A stretch of DNA of 64,000 bases from contig NZ_BAXZ01000002.1 of assembly GCF_000684975.1 (NCBI RefSeq), positions 62,001-126,000 of the forward strand. Direction: 5' to 3'. Below the pieces are notes generated by a model. It saw only the letters and a list, made by a program, of their open reading frames with translations, was not told the DNA's origin and searched no databases. Positions 8,481 to 17,001 of the stretch are shown piece after piece. Source of the DNA: Paraburkholderia acidipaludis NBRC 101816. Lineage in GTDB: Bacteria; Pseudomonadota; Gammaproteobacteria; Burkholderiales; Burkholderiaceae. The position numbers were made by a program, and so were the translations under genes. Position 1 is the first letter of the stretch. Each line of letters begins with the position of its first letter.

Positions 8481-9932
8481 TCACGCCTTCGACCCGGACG
8501 TCTTGTTATCGCGGCTCGCATCAATGAGCACGATGTCCTCTCTACCTTGTAGCTTTAGGTCACGAAGAATACCCGTGACCTTCTCCAACTCACCTGCAGA
8601 AAAATACAGGATGACCTTGATGGCTCGGTCCGTCTGACTGGCCTTGGCATACACTTCGACCTGTTTCTCAAGGTTGCGCCGTAAGCTCGAATTACTCGCC
8701 AGCTTGAATTCGACTAGGGTAGCATTCTGCTTTCCCTTCGAGACCTTGTAGTCCACCGGACCACGGCCATTGTTGACCTCAGCATTTACGTCGAACGTCG
8801 TCGCAGACCAAGTCAGGCGGAACATGGTGTGAAGGTCGCTTTCCCGCTTCACGGGTTTGCCGTCTACGTAGAAAACTCGATACCCGTCATTGTCTTCGAT
8901 GACGTGTTTCAGATATTTCACCCGCTGTAGAGCCTCCTCGTACGAATTCCCTCTCTCATAGAATTCTGTGCCTACGAGATGCTTCAGCACGAGCTCCCGG
9001 ATATTTTCGACGAACTGTGTGTGCGTTTCCTGAACCTTCTTGCTGCTGACTACGTGCGCCTCGGAAGAATGGTCTTCCTTCCATTTAATGTAGTGGTCAA
9101 TCAGTACAGTGAACTGTTCAATGGTTCGTAGAGCGGCCGCTTTGCGTTCGTCCTGGGTCGAGCGTTCGTTGATTTGTTGCAAGAAATGGTCGTTAACCTG
9201 AGCGCGGAGATGCTCGTCGGGCAGCGACTCCCGAAGCTGGAAAAACTGGCTGAGCATGTTGCCCTGGTTTATCCAAGCCTCATCGCGCGTCAGAATTTCA
9301 CACGGAGTGAGGATGACGTAGTCGTCGGCATGCCATGGCAGCGTGAAATGTCCTGACTGCCAGCGCCGCGTCTCATAGTTGAAGCTGACTCGCTCGACAT
9401 GTACTCGTTTAGTTTGGCTTGGTTGGAGATGTTGCTTGGCAAAGTCCTCGGTGTATTTGAGTAGATAGCCTTTGATGAGATTTGTCGTGAAGTCGCTCAA
9501 ATGGTCTCGGCCTACACCACCGCTGAGCAAACCAAGCTTTTCCAGATGCGAGCCCCTTGTGAGGGTCTCCTCGCCGAAATCCCGAAATACCCTTTGAAAA
9601 TTCCGGGCGAGTGCTTGGGCGAAATGCTTGCCGAGGCCCGTGCCGCCATTCCCCTGTTGGCTGAATCCAAGCCAGTTTTGCTTGACTTCACGGAAATACA
9701 GCCATTGGGAAATTGCACCCTCCGTTAGTTCCGCGGCTTGAGTTCGGTCTCGCACGAATATCAGGTACTTGATGATGTCGTCGTGCAAAGCGCGCAGTTC
9801 AGGGCGTTTGCTATCGAAGAGGAGAAAAGGGTCAATGAACAGAGGCAAGTCGTTAACCAGCGCGATGTTGAAGGCGCCATGCGCGTCGAGAACTTTGGGC
9901 TCGACTCCGAACACATCGGAGAAGTAAATCAC
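8481..9932 (-). CDS. PD-(D/E)XK-type nuclease-like protein in the type I RM operon
   Basis: About 483 residues from GTG 9932 (GGGAG ribosome site 10 nt upstream); an in-frame ATG at 10019, 5 nt after the previous gene, is an alternative start. The N-terminal block DAHGAFNIALVNDLPLFIDPFLLFDS is conserved in a family of phage-defence-associated proteins I cannot name. The C-terminus has GPVDYKVSKGKQNATLVEFKLA, a D...E.K arrangement fitting a PD-(D/E)XK nuclease core (D of GPVDYK, then EFK). It is the last gene of the minus-strand hsd operon. Inference: an additional nuclease acting with, or parasitic on, the type I system. Confidence 0.55.
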   Translation of the reverse strand: MIYFSDVFGVEPKVLDAHGAFNIALVNDLPLFIDPFLLFDSKRPELRALHDDIIKYLIFVRDRTQAAELTEGAISQWLYFREVKQNWLGFSQQGNGGTGLGKHFAQALARNFQRVFRDFGEETLTRGSHLEKLGLLSGGVGRDHLSDFTTNLIKGYLLKYTEDFAKQHLQPSQTKRVHVERVSFNYETRRWQSGHFTLPWHADDYVILTPCEILTRDEAWINQGNMLSQFFQLRESLPDEHLRAQVNDHFLQQINERSTQDERKAAALRTIEQFTVLIDHYIKWKEDHSSEAHVVSSKKVQETHTQFVENIRELVLKHLVGTEFYERGNSYEEALQRVKYLKHVIEDNDGYRVFYVDGKPVKRESDLHTMFRLTWSATTFDVNAEVNNGRGPVDYKVSKGKQNATLVEFKLASNSSLRRNLEKQVEVYAKASQTDRAIKVILYFSAGELEKVTGILRDLKLQGREDIVLIDASRDNKTSGSKA

Positions 9933-10024
9933 TTGCGATAGTCTCCCTTTCAATTTATTGCGCCGGATGATGTAGCTACTTTCTTTCCCAGCCACGCTTA
10001 AAGACGTGCGACCGCACATCCCTG

Positions 10025-10735
10025 CTAGATTGCATCTCCAAACATCGCCCTCTCCAATGCTTCGTGCTCACGTCGCCACCCGGGCATGACCTGTGTGACC
10101 AAGCCCCAAAAGGCACTGGTATGGTTCTTCTCGACAGTGTGGCAAAGTTCGTGGACGATGACGTAGTCCTGCACGCTGCGGGCTAGCTCCATCACCTTGG
10201 GGTGGAACTGCAACACGTTCGCAGCGTCGCAGCTCGCCCATCGGCTTTGAAAATGCCGGATGCACGCCCCTGCGGCTTTCAGCCCCGTTTCGCGTTCCCA
10301 ATGACTGACCCGTGGCAGCAGTTTTTCTTCCGCGCGCTCGCGGTAAAAGCTTTCCAACAGAGGCCCCACAGCTTCGGGCTTGATAGTGCTACCCGAAGGA
10401 CACTCCACCACGAAGCGTGCCGCGGTAAATGCCAGTTGTGGCGTCGTCAAAGCAGGTGAGTGCCGGACCTCCGTGAAATAGCTGCGCCCACAATACCTGA
10501 GCCGGCTGCCGGTCACGATGACGTCTTCGAGCTGCGGCTTGTTGACCAGCTCCAACTTCTCACGTATCCACCGGGCGCGCCGACGCACCAGCGCCTCTTG
10601 CTCTGGCGCCTCCACCCACGGTCCGCGCAACAAAACTGGGTGGCCGCGCTCGACCGTCACATAATGGCGTTTCAGCCCTGCGTCTGGCCGAAACTGCCAC
10701 TCGATTGTGGTCTCTCCATAATGCAAACGCGGCAT
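10025..10735 (-). CDS. YgjP/SprT-like zinc metalloprotease
   Basis: 236 residues. The C-terminal zincin motif VIVHELCHTVEKNHTSAFWGLV supplies HExxH with a downstream His/Glu, as in YgjP-like (DUF45) metallopeptidases. The N-terminus IEWQFRPDAGLKRHYVTVERG..LLRGP and the region RRRARWIREKLE also fit that family, whose usual length is about 230. It starts 3 bp after the hsdR stop. YgjP-like genes frequently sit directly behind hsdR; the role in type I restriction is not established, though control or turnover of HsdR is plausible. Confidence 0.85.
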   Translation of the reverse strand: MPRLHYGETTIEWQFRPDAGLKRHYVTVERGHPVLLRGPWVEAPEQEALVRRRARWIREKLELVNKPQLEDVIVTGSRLRYCGRSYFTEVRHSPALTTPQLAFTAARFVVECPSGSTIKPEAVGPLLESFYRERAEEKLLPRVSHWERETGLKAAGACIRHFQSRWASCDAANVLQFHPKVMELARSVQDYVIVHELCHTVEKNHTSAFWGLVTQVMPGWRREHEALERAMFGDAI

Positions 10736-10738
10736 AGC

Positions 10739-13700
10739 TCAGTTCTTCAGCAAAATGGTCAGCAAGTGACTAGCGTGGTCTCGCGCGACGGCGCGCTGCC
10801 AGCCTGCCAGGGGCACCAGCAAGCTGCTGATGCGCTTCTTGATTTCCGGGTGCAAATCGGGCATGGCTTTCCAGTTGCCGGATGCCATGGTGTGGCTGAG
10901 CTCCGCGTCCTCGAACAACTTCGTTGTCACGCCCCGGGCCACATCGCTCGACAGATGCGACTCCAAGTAGTGAAACGCGGCGGAATGGGCCGGACTTGAA
11001 AAGCCGGTGTTGTCTTTCTCTTTGATGCGCTGCCCGAAGAGGTCCAACTGCTCCAGAAACTTCGCCTGGGTAATACGGCCGGCCTTTTCTTCTTCAAGCA
11101 ACTTTTTCAACTCTTCCGCCAATTTGTCGAAAAACACCGGGTCCTTGTCGCGGCCCGTCTCGATGGTGTGTTTTAGCTGGTTTTTCATCACCAGCGCCTG
11201 ACTGCCGGGGCTGGCCAGCTTTTTGAGCCGGTTCATGTCTGAGGCATCGAGAATCGACACCTCTTTGCCGAGCAAGCTCTTGGCCGGGCTGGCGCTAATG
11301 TATTCGTCCAGCAATTGCTGCAGGAGCACGGATTCGAGCTTGGTGATGCGTTCCCGATATGCCGTGCCGGGCAATTTGTCGCGCAACATCAGGCGGATTT
11401 CAGCAAACAGTGTGAAATAAGGTTTGAACTCTACCCCGCGCACGTCTGGCAGGATGATGTCGATACTGCGGTTGAACTGTTTGACCAGCTCCAGAAAGTC
11501 TTCCACCTTATCTAGGCGGGCTGCCGGGTCGAGGAAGGTTTCAGCATCGGCCTTGTAGGCCTCACGCTGGCGGACCGGGTCATGCTTGCGCGGCAGGAGC
11601 TTGAGAATCCGTTCGAGAGTCGCTTGCAGTTTGGGCAGCTCGCTTTCCACGCCTTCCCACACTTGGGCTGCCTTGACCTCGCCGCCGTAGATTTTGAGAG
11701 CGTGGTCCAAGTGCTCCACCACACCGTGGTAGTCCACGATGTAGCCTGCGTTCTTGCCTGCCAGAGTGCGGTTCACGCGCGCGATGGCTTGTAGCAGGGT
11801 GTGCTCCTTGAGAGGCTTGTCCAGGTACATAGTGCCGACAATCGGCGCATCCCAGCCAGTGAGCAACATGTCGGATACGATGATGAGCCCGACGTTGTTG
11901 GCGTGTACCTTTCCGTCCTTCCCCTTTGTTTCATCGCCATAGGGCAGAGGAAACAGCTTGCTGACGAAATTGGCAATCTGCTCCGGCGGCATGGCGACCG
12001 GTACTTTGCCAGCTTTGATTTCCTCACGCACGCGCTCTTCGATGGTGCGCACCTTGCCGGCGTCGATACCTTTTTCGGCAGCAGCTTCCTTCTCAGATGC
12101 ACCGGTCCGCGAAGCCGTGATGTTGGTCAGCGACACCACCACTTGACTCTCGAAGGTGGGCAATCCTTGCTTCCCACGCTCCGTCATGATGGCGTCGAGC
12201 AAGTCTTTGTATCGCACGGCCATCTCACGGCCGTCACACACCAGCATGCCCTTGAGACCCTTGGCCTGCACGTTGCTCAGAAAATGTTCCACAAGATGGT
12301 GGGCCACTTTCTCCATACGGTCGCCGGCTTGTCGCCAGCGTGTGAGCAGTTCCTTCTTCAGGGCGTGCTGCCTGGCCTCTGGTTCGTTTATGAACTGGTC
12401 TCTAAACGCCTGGTCGAGGTTGACATCGGGTGCCAGCGCAACCCAGGCATCCTGATACTTGATGGGCAACGTGGCTCCGCCGGCCACGGCCTCGTGCAGC
12501 CGGTATTCGTCGATATATTCGTCCCCGCCAAATTCGGCCAGGGTATGTTTGTCATCGTTCAGCAGAGGCGTGCCGGTAAACGCGATGAACTTGGCATTTG
12601 GCAAACTGGCCCGCATAAAGGCGGCCAGAAAGTCGTACTGGCTACGATGCGCTTCATCCACCAACACATAGAAGTTGGGTTTGGTGCTAAGCACGCGGAA
12701 GCTCACCTTCTCGCGGCGGACTTCTTCCCACTTGGGCGATAGCAGCACTCCGTCCGCGTCGTAATGGCCAAAACTGACATTGCGCTCTTCGACCATAAAG
12801 AAGTCCTTGCCGTCACGCACGCGTCGGTGGCGCGTCGCCTGGATGGTGTCATCCTCATCTGCAGAGGGTTCGGCCGAAGCCTCCTCCACGTCGGCATCTG
12901 CCTCGTCCTTCTCCTGGAACTTCTGGACCGTGCTCGTGAACACGCTGCCGTAATCATTCGACAGCATCTTGACCAAACCATCAACGGACACGGCCTGGAT
13001 GGCCTTGATGCCCACCGCGTGGAAGGTGTCGAAGATTTGCTTGTCGAGGTCTCGCCGGTCGGTGAGCACCAGCACCGTCGGGTTGTCCAGACCTGTGCTC
13101 TCGGCCCGCAACAGGCGAGCCAAGAGGGCCATGGTGAGCGACTTGCCGCTGCCTTGGGTATGCCAAACGACACCACCGAGTGGCTTGGGCACAGTCAGCC
13201 GCTGAACCGTTTTGCGTACGGCTCGCCACTGCTGATAACGCGGCAGTTTCTTGACCGTCTTTCCGTCACGCGTTTCGAACAATACGTAATGGGTGACGAG
13301 TTCCAGAAAGCGTGTCGGCTCGAACAGCGCCCACAGCAACTGGTCCTGTTCGCTCGGTTCATCCCCCAGCAAAGCCATCACCTCGGCACGCTCGGCGTCT
13401 TGCAGCCGGTAGTGCGCGTAAAAAGCCGGTGGCGTGAAGATGGCGCCATACACACCTTGCCGGCCATTCAACCCGACGCTGACCTGATTGAACAAAAACT
13501 GGGCCGGGAAGGTCGCCCGATAACCGTCCAGTTGTGCGAGAGCCTCGTCCAGCCGATGGTGGCTGGCTTTGCACTCGATGATGGCCATGGGCAGACCGTT
13601 GACGAATAGCAGCAGGTCCGGGCGGAACACGTCGTCGTCGGCATTGCGACCCACGTACTGGTTCACCACGTGGAAGTCGTTGTTGGTCACCATGCCAGCA

Positions 13701-14032
13701 TCAAAGAAGCGCACACTGCGCGGTTTGCCCTCGGCATCCTTGACTTGGATGTCAGCTCGATGCACTACCTGCTCCCAGAACGCCTTGTTAGCGGGCAGCA
13801 GTTCATCGTTGACTCGCTTCCGCAGTTCGATGAGTGCAGCGTCCACACCACCGGGTGCGCTTGCCAGCCATGGGTTCAGCATCAGCAATCTGGGCTTGAG
13901 AATGTTTTCCAGCACTGGGGCGAGGTGGCGGTGTTCGACCACGACCTCGTTGCCCGGCAGATGCGTGTAGCCTAGTTTGACCAGCCAGTTGATGGCTGGA
14001 ATCTCTACGCCGGTCTTCTCTGCGCTACCCAT
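10739..14032 (-). CDS. hsdR: type I restriction endonuclease subunit R
   Basis: 1097 residues from ATG 14032, which has an AAAGGA ribosome site upstream; a start at 14110 would overlap hsdS and add an unlikely basic leader. N-terminal nuclease: RPD (D139) ... IIECKAS (E153, K155). Helicase part: TQGSGKS Walker A (292-298), VLVDEAHRSQYD motif II, FIAFTGTPL motif III and later GWDAP and ARVNR motifs. The C-terminal helical region binds the HsdM/HsdS methylase. Function: ATP-driven DNA translocation and cleavage of DNA unmodified at the HsdS target. All key residues are present, so the subunit looks intact. Confidence 0.95.
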   Translation of the reverse strand: MGSAEKTGVEIPAINWLVKLGYTHLPGNEVVVEHRHLAPVLENILKPRLLMLNPWLASAPGGVDAALIELRKRVNDELLPANKAFWEQVVHRADIQVKDAEGKPRSVRFFDAGMVTNNDFHVVNQYVGRNADDDVFRPDLLLFVNGLPMAIIECKASHHRLDEALAQLDGYRATFPAQFLFNQVSVGLNGRQGVYGAIFTPPAFYAHYRLQDAERAEVMALLGDEPSEQDQLLWALFEPTRFLELVTHYVLFETRDGKTVKKLPRYQQWRAVRKTVQRLTVPKPLGGVVWHTQGSGKSLTMALLARLLRAESTGLDNPTVLVLTDRRDLDKQIFDTFHAVGIKAIQAVSVDGLVKMLSNDYGSVFTSTVQKFQEKDEADADVEEASAEPSADEDDTIQATRHRRVRDGKDFFMVEERNVSFGHYDADGVLLSPKWEEVRREKVSFRVLSTKPNFYVLVDEAHRSQYDFLAAFMRASLPNAKFIAFTGTPLLNDDKHTLAEFGGDEYIDEYRLHEAVAGGATLPIKYQDAWVALAPDVNLDQAFRDQFINEPEARQHALKKELLTRWRQAGDRMEKVAHHLVEHFLSNVQAKGLKGMLVCDGREMAVRYKDLLDAIMTERGKQGLPTFESQVVVSLTNITASRTGASEKEAAAEKGIDAGKVRTIEERVREEIKAGKVPVAMPPEQIANFVSKLFPLPYGDETKGKDGKVHANNVGLIIVSDMLLTGWDAPIVGTMYLDKPLKEHTLLQAIARVNRTLAGKNAGYIVDYHGVVEHLDHALKIYGGEVKAAQVWEGVESELPKLQATLERILKLLPRKHDPVRQREAYKADAETFLDPAARLDKVEDFLELVKQFNRSIDIILPDVRGVEFKPYFTLFAEIRLMLRDKLPGTAYRERITKLESVLLQQLLDEYISASPAKSLLGKEVSILDASDMNRLKKLASPGSQALVMKNQLKHTIETGRDKDPVFFDKLAEELKKLLEEEKAGRITQAKFLEQLDLFGQRIKEKDNTGFSSPAHSAAFHYLESHLSSDVARGVTTKLFEDAELSHTMASGNWKAMPDLHPEIKKRISSLLVPLAGWQRAVARDHASHLLTILLKN

Positions 14033-14067
14033 TTTTGCGTTCCTTTTGTTCTTGTCGTACCGGGTGT

Positions 14068-15369
14068 TTAAGCTGCCAGTGGCTCGACGCTGCTCAGCTT
14101 GACGCGCCATTCACCTGTCAGGATTTTTTGCATAAGGCCGCGTTTGAGAGTCTGGTACTGCTCCAGTTTTTCCGTCAGCACTTCGATTTTTTCATCAGCG
14201 CATCCCAGAATTCGCGCGATTTCATCTTGCTCAGGAACAGGCGGCACGGGGACATCGAAGCTTCGAATCTGCTGATAGTTCAATCCCTCTCGATTTCCTC
14301 CGGCCTGAAACTTACTTATCTGCTTCTGGCCAATGTCGGAATTGAGGTAGTGACACAAGAAATGTGGGCTCAAAGACTTCTCTGGTCGAATGATGCAAAC
14401 GTGCTGATTTACATTCCCTTCATCAAAATCAGCAGGAAGAACACCACAGCGACCAATAGATGCCCCGGTAATGTTGAGAAGCACGTCATTCGGCGCTAGT
14501 GCCGAGTTACGCATCTTCTCGTGTTGCCTGCGGTCGATGAACACTACATCGTCCAGTGAAAGCTTTCCCTCCAATACGTTTTGACTCCGAATCAACGGGA
14601 TACCAGCACTGACATAGGAGTCACTGCCGCCTTTGGGGGTAACGCCACTACCAACCTTCGTGACATGGGAGTTCAGTTTTTCAGCTGCCCAGCCCGCTGG
14701 AATCTGTCCCAGTTCACTATCCTGAAACTCTGCATGCGGCACCCATTGCCCATTGGCATCCTGCGTACCGACGCCTCGGCTGAACAGCATCTGCATCAAC
14801 CCGCGCTTGAGGGTCTGGGTGGCCTCAATCTGGCGGGCAATTACGTCTAGCTTGTCGTCCACGGTAGTCAGAATCGCGGCTATTTTTCTCTGTTCTTGCA
14901 ACGGGGGGAGAGCAATGGCTTCCTTCTCCATGCCAGCCTTTGTAAGATGCAGCATGGTTGAGCCATTCGTCTTGCTCTTCATCTCATCAGTAAATCGTGA
15001 CAAGGCATGGAACATGTACAAACGGTCAAGCTTTGCCGAGCAATCAATTTTCCAGATGTGGTAGTGGTAGATTGCCTTCCCTCCTTTCCAAATACGAGGG
15101 CCAAACGTTGCAGACCACATGTAAAGAAGGTCGCCCTTCATTACATATTGGTGGTCTGGCAAGTTGAGTGTGGAGTAATAGTAGACATCACCAGAACCCG
15201 TCAGATTCTGCAAACGAATAACTGGCGTACCTTCGGATTCCCACTCGGAGAGTTTATACGCTCTCCCGTTGTTAAACGTGGCAACCTGCGCTTGCGGAAC
15301 GCACTGCCAAGATTCGGGTAACCATCCAAGTGAGGTTTCTTTGTATCCAGCTTTGCCCGCGACGCTCAT
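14068..15369 (-). CDS. hsdS: type I restriction-modification specificity subunit S
   Basis: 433 residues with the usual two-fold layout: target recognition domain 1 starting KETSLGWLPESWQ, a conserved helical spacer (LPPLQEQRKIAAILTTVDDKLDVIARQIEATQTLKRGLMQMLF), a second recognition domain (GQIPAGWAAEKL) and a final helical repeat (VPPVPEQDEIARILGCADEKI..LKRGLMQKIL). It sets the bipartite DNA target of the complex, which cannot be predicted here. Start codon overlaps the hsdM stop (ATGA). Between the repeats of the two helical regions recombination could exchange domains. Confidence 0.95.
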   Translation of the reverse strand: MSVAGKAGYKETSLGWLPESWQCVPQAQVATFNNGRAYKLSEWESEGTPVIRLQNLTGSGDVYYYSTLNLPDHQYVMKGDLLYMWSATFGPRIWKGGKAIYHYHIWKIDCSAKLDRLYMFHALSRFTDEMKSKTNGSTMLHLTKAGMEKEAIALPPLQEQRKIAAILTTVDDKLDVIARQIEATQTLKRGLMQMLFSRGVGTQDANGQWVPHAEFQDSELGQIPAGWAAEKLNSHVTKVGSGVTPKGGSDSYVSAGIPLIRSQNVLEGKLSLDDVVFIDRRQHEKMRNSALAPNDVLLNITGASIGRCGVLPADFDEGNVNQHVCIIRPEKSLSPHFLCHYLNSDIGQKQISKFQAGGNREGLNYQQIRSFDVPVPPVPEQDEIARILGCADEKIEVLTEKLEQYQTLKRGLMQKILTGEWRVKLSSVEPLAA

Positions 15370-16982
15370 ACTCTGGACTCCAACACCCCCAACTCGACCA
15401 AGTAGCCATTCAGCTGCACATCAATCTCCGCCTCTTCGTCTGCCAGCACCGCGAGCTGCGCCAAGGTTGCCGCCACATCGACGGTTTCTTCCGGCTCACC
15501 GTTGTCGATGTAACGTGCGATGTTGAGGTTGCCGTCGTTCTTGCGGATTTCATCCAACGTCACTACGCGGCAGTAGTTGTCCACCTCGGTTTGTTGGTCA
15601 AATGCGGCCTTATGTACGGTCACGATGCGGGTAATGTCTTCCGGGCGCAGTGTGTTCTGCGCTTTGCCCTCTAGATAGTCTCTGCTGGCATCGATGATGA
15701 TGACCTTGTCCTTGAGCGCTGCTGGTTTTGCTTTGTTCAACACCAACACGCAGGCCGGAATGCCGGTGTTGTAGAACAGAGCTGAGGGTAGGCCAATGAT
15801 GGCTTCAATTAAGTCGCCCGGCTGGTTGCCGCTGGCGGCATCGGTGCCGAACAGCAGGCCTTCACGAATCTTGCCTTCCTCTCCACTGCGGAACAGCACG
15901 CCGTGCGGCAGGATAACGCCCATGCGGCCATCGGCCCTCAGGCTGGCAAGCATGTGCTGGGCGAAAGCCAAATCGGCGTAGCCGCGCGGCGGAATGCCAT
16001 AACCAAAGCGGCCGTACGGGTCGCTAACTTGTTTGTAGTTCGGCACCTTGGTTTTCTTCTCACCCTCCTGCTCGGCTTCGGCGGCGAGTTCCAGCGGAGT
16101 CCACCACGCCTTGGCTGAAAACGGCGGATTGGCAATGACCCGGTCGAAGGTTCTCAGGTAGTCGCCGTCTAGGTGCTTGGGCTCCGCAAGCGTGTCGCCG
16201 CGCTCAATCTCGGCCCGCATGTTGTGCAGGTACAGGTTTAGCTTGGCGATGGCCCAAGTGCCCAAGTTTTTTTCCTGCCCGTAGAGCAGCACGTTGGGCT
16301 TGCCCATGAGAGTGCCGCCAGGCAGTTCGGCGATGTGGTGGGCGCTCTCCACCAGCATGCCGCCACTGCCGCACGTCGGGTCATACACGCTCATGCCCGG
16401 CTTCGGGTCGAGCAGTCCCACCACCAACTGCACGACACCTTTGGGCGTGTAAAATTCGCCGCCCTTTTTGCCAGCGTCGTCGGCAAACTGCTTGATGAGA
16501 TATTCGTAGGCATCGCCAAGCATGTCGGCCTTGTAGAGGTCGGCATTGCCAAGCTTGTACGAGTTGAAGTGGCGCAGCAGGCGTTGCAGCGTGTGGTCAG
16601 ACAGCACACGCTTGTCGCCATACTGCGTAGCGGTGAGCACGTGCTGCAGGTCGGTGCCTTTCACGCCGGCTTCGATGTCGTGAAAGGCCTTGTCGAGCGC
16701 CTCGCCAATGTTTTCGGTGCGTGTGATGAGCCAGCCCCAGCGCGCAGTTGACGGGAAGGCGCCTTGGTCCTCGCAGACTTCGGCATCTGCCTCTGCACGG
16801 CTCAAGCCTTCATCGGCCATCAACTGGTTGACGCGCTCTTCGAACACGTCGTTGAAACGCTTGAGGAACAAGAGCCCGAAGATGTAGTTCTTGAAGTCGG
16901 ACGAGTCGATAGAGCCGCGCAGAATGTTGGCGGATTCCCAGAGCCAACTCTCCAGGGCTTCGAGGGTAAGTTGATTAGCCAT
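15366..16982 (-). CDS. hsdM: type I restriction-modification methylase subunit M
   Basis: 538 residues: N-terminal helical HsdM domain, the FYTPKGVVQLVVGLL entry to the methylase fold, SAM-binding motif I DPTCGSGG (201-208) and catalytic motif IV NPPF (285-288). It methylates adenine N6 in the HsdS target to protect host DNA. It overlaps hsdS by 4 bp and starts 19 bp after the stop of the methylase-specificity fusion gene, so all are likely on one transcript. Unlike that neighbour, its catalytic motifs are intact. Confidence 0.95.
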   Translation of the reverse strand: MANQLTLEALESWLWESANILRGSIDSSDFKNYIFGLLFLKRFNDVFEERVNQLMADEGLSRAEADAEVCEDQGAFPSTARWGWLITRTENIGEALDKAFHDIEAGVKGTDLQHVLTATQYGDKRVLSDHTLQRLLRHFNSYKLGNADLYKADMLGDAYEYLIKQFADDAGKKGGEFYTPKGVVQLVVGLLDPKPGMSVYDPTCGSGGMLVESAHHIAELPGGTLMGKPNVLLYGQEKNLGTWAIAKLNLYLHNMRAEIERGDTLAEPKHLDGDYLRTFDRVIANPPFSAKAWWTPLELAAEAEQEGEKKTKVPNYKQVSDPYGRFGYGIPPRGYADLAFAQHMLASLRADGRMGVILPHGVLFRSGEEGKIREGLLFGTDAASGNQPGDLIEAIIGLPSALFYNTGIPACVLVLNKAKPAALKDKVIIIDASRDYLEGKAQNTLRPEDITRIVTVHKAAFDQQTEVDNYCRVVTLDEIRKNDGNLNIARYIDNGEPEETVDVAATLAQLAVLADEEAEIDVQLNGYLVELGVLESRV

Positions 16983-17001
16983 GTCGATATTTCTAGTCTA
17001 G

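Noticed and set aside
11801..13609. long plus-strand frames opposite hsdR
   Set aside because: Antisense shadows of a clear HsdR gene.
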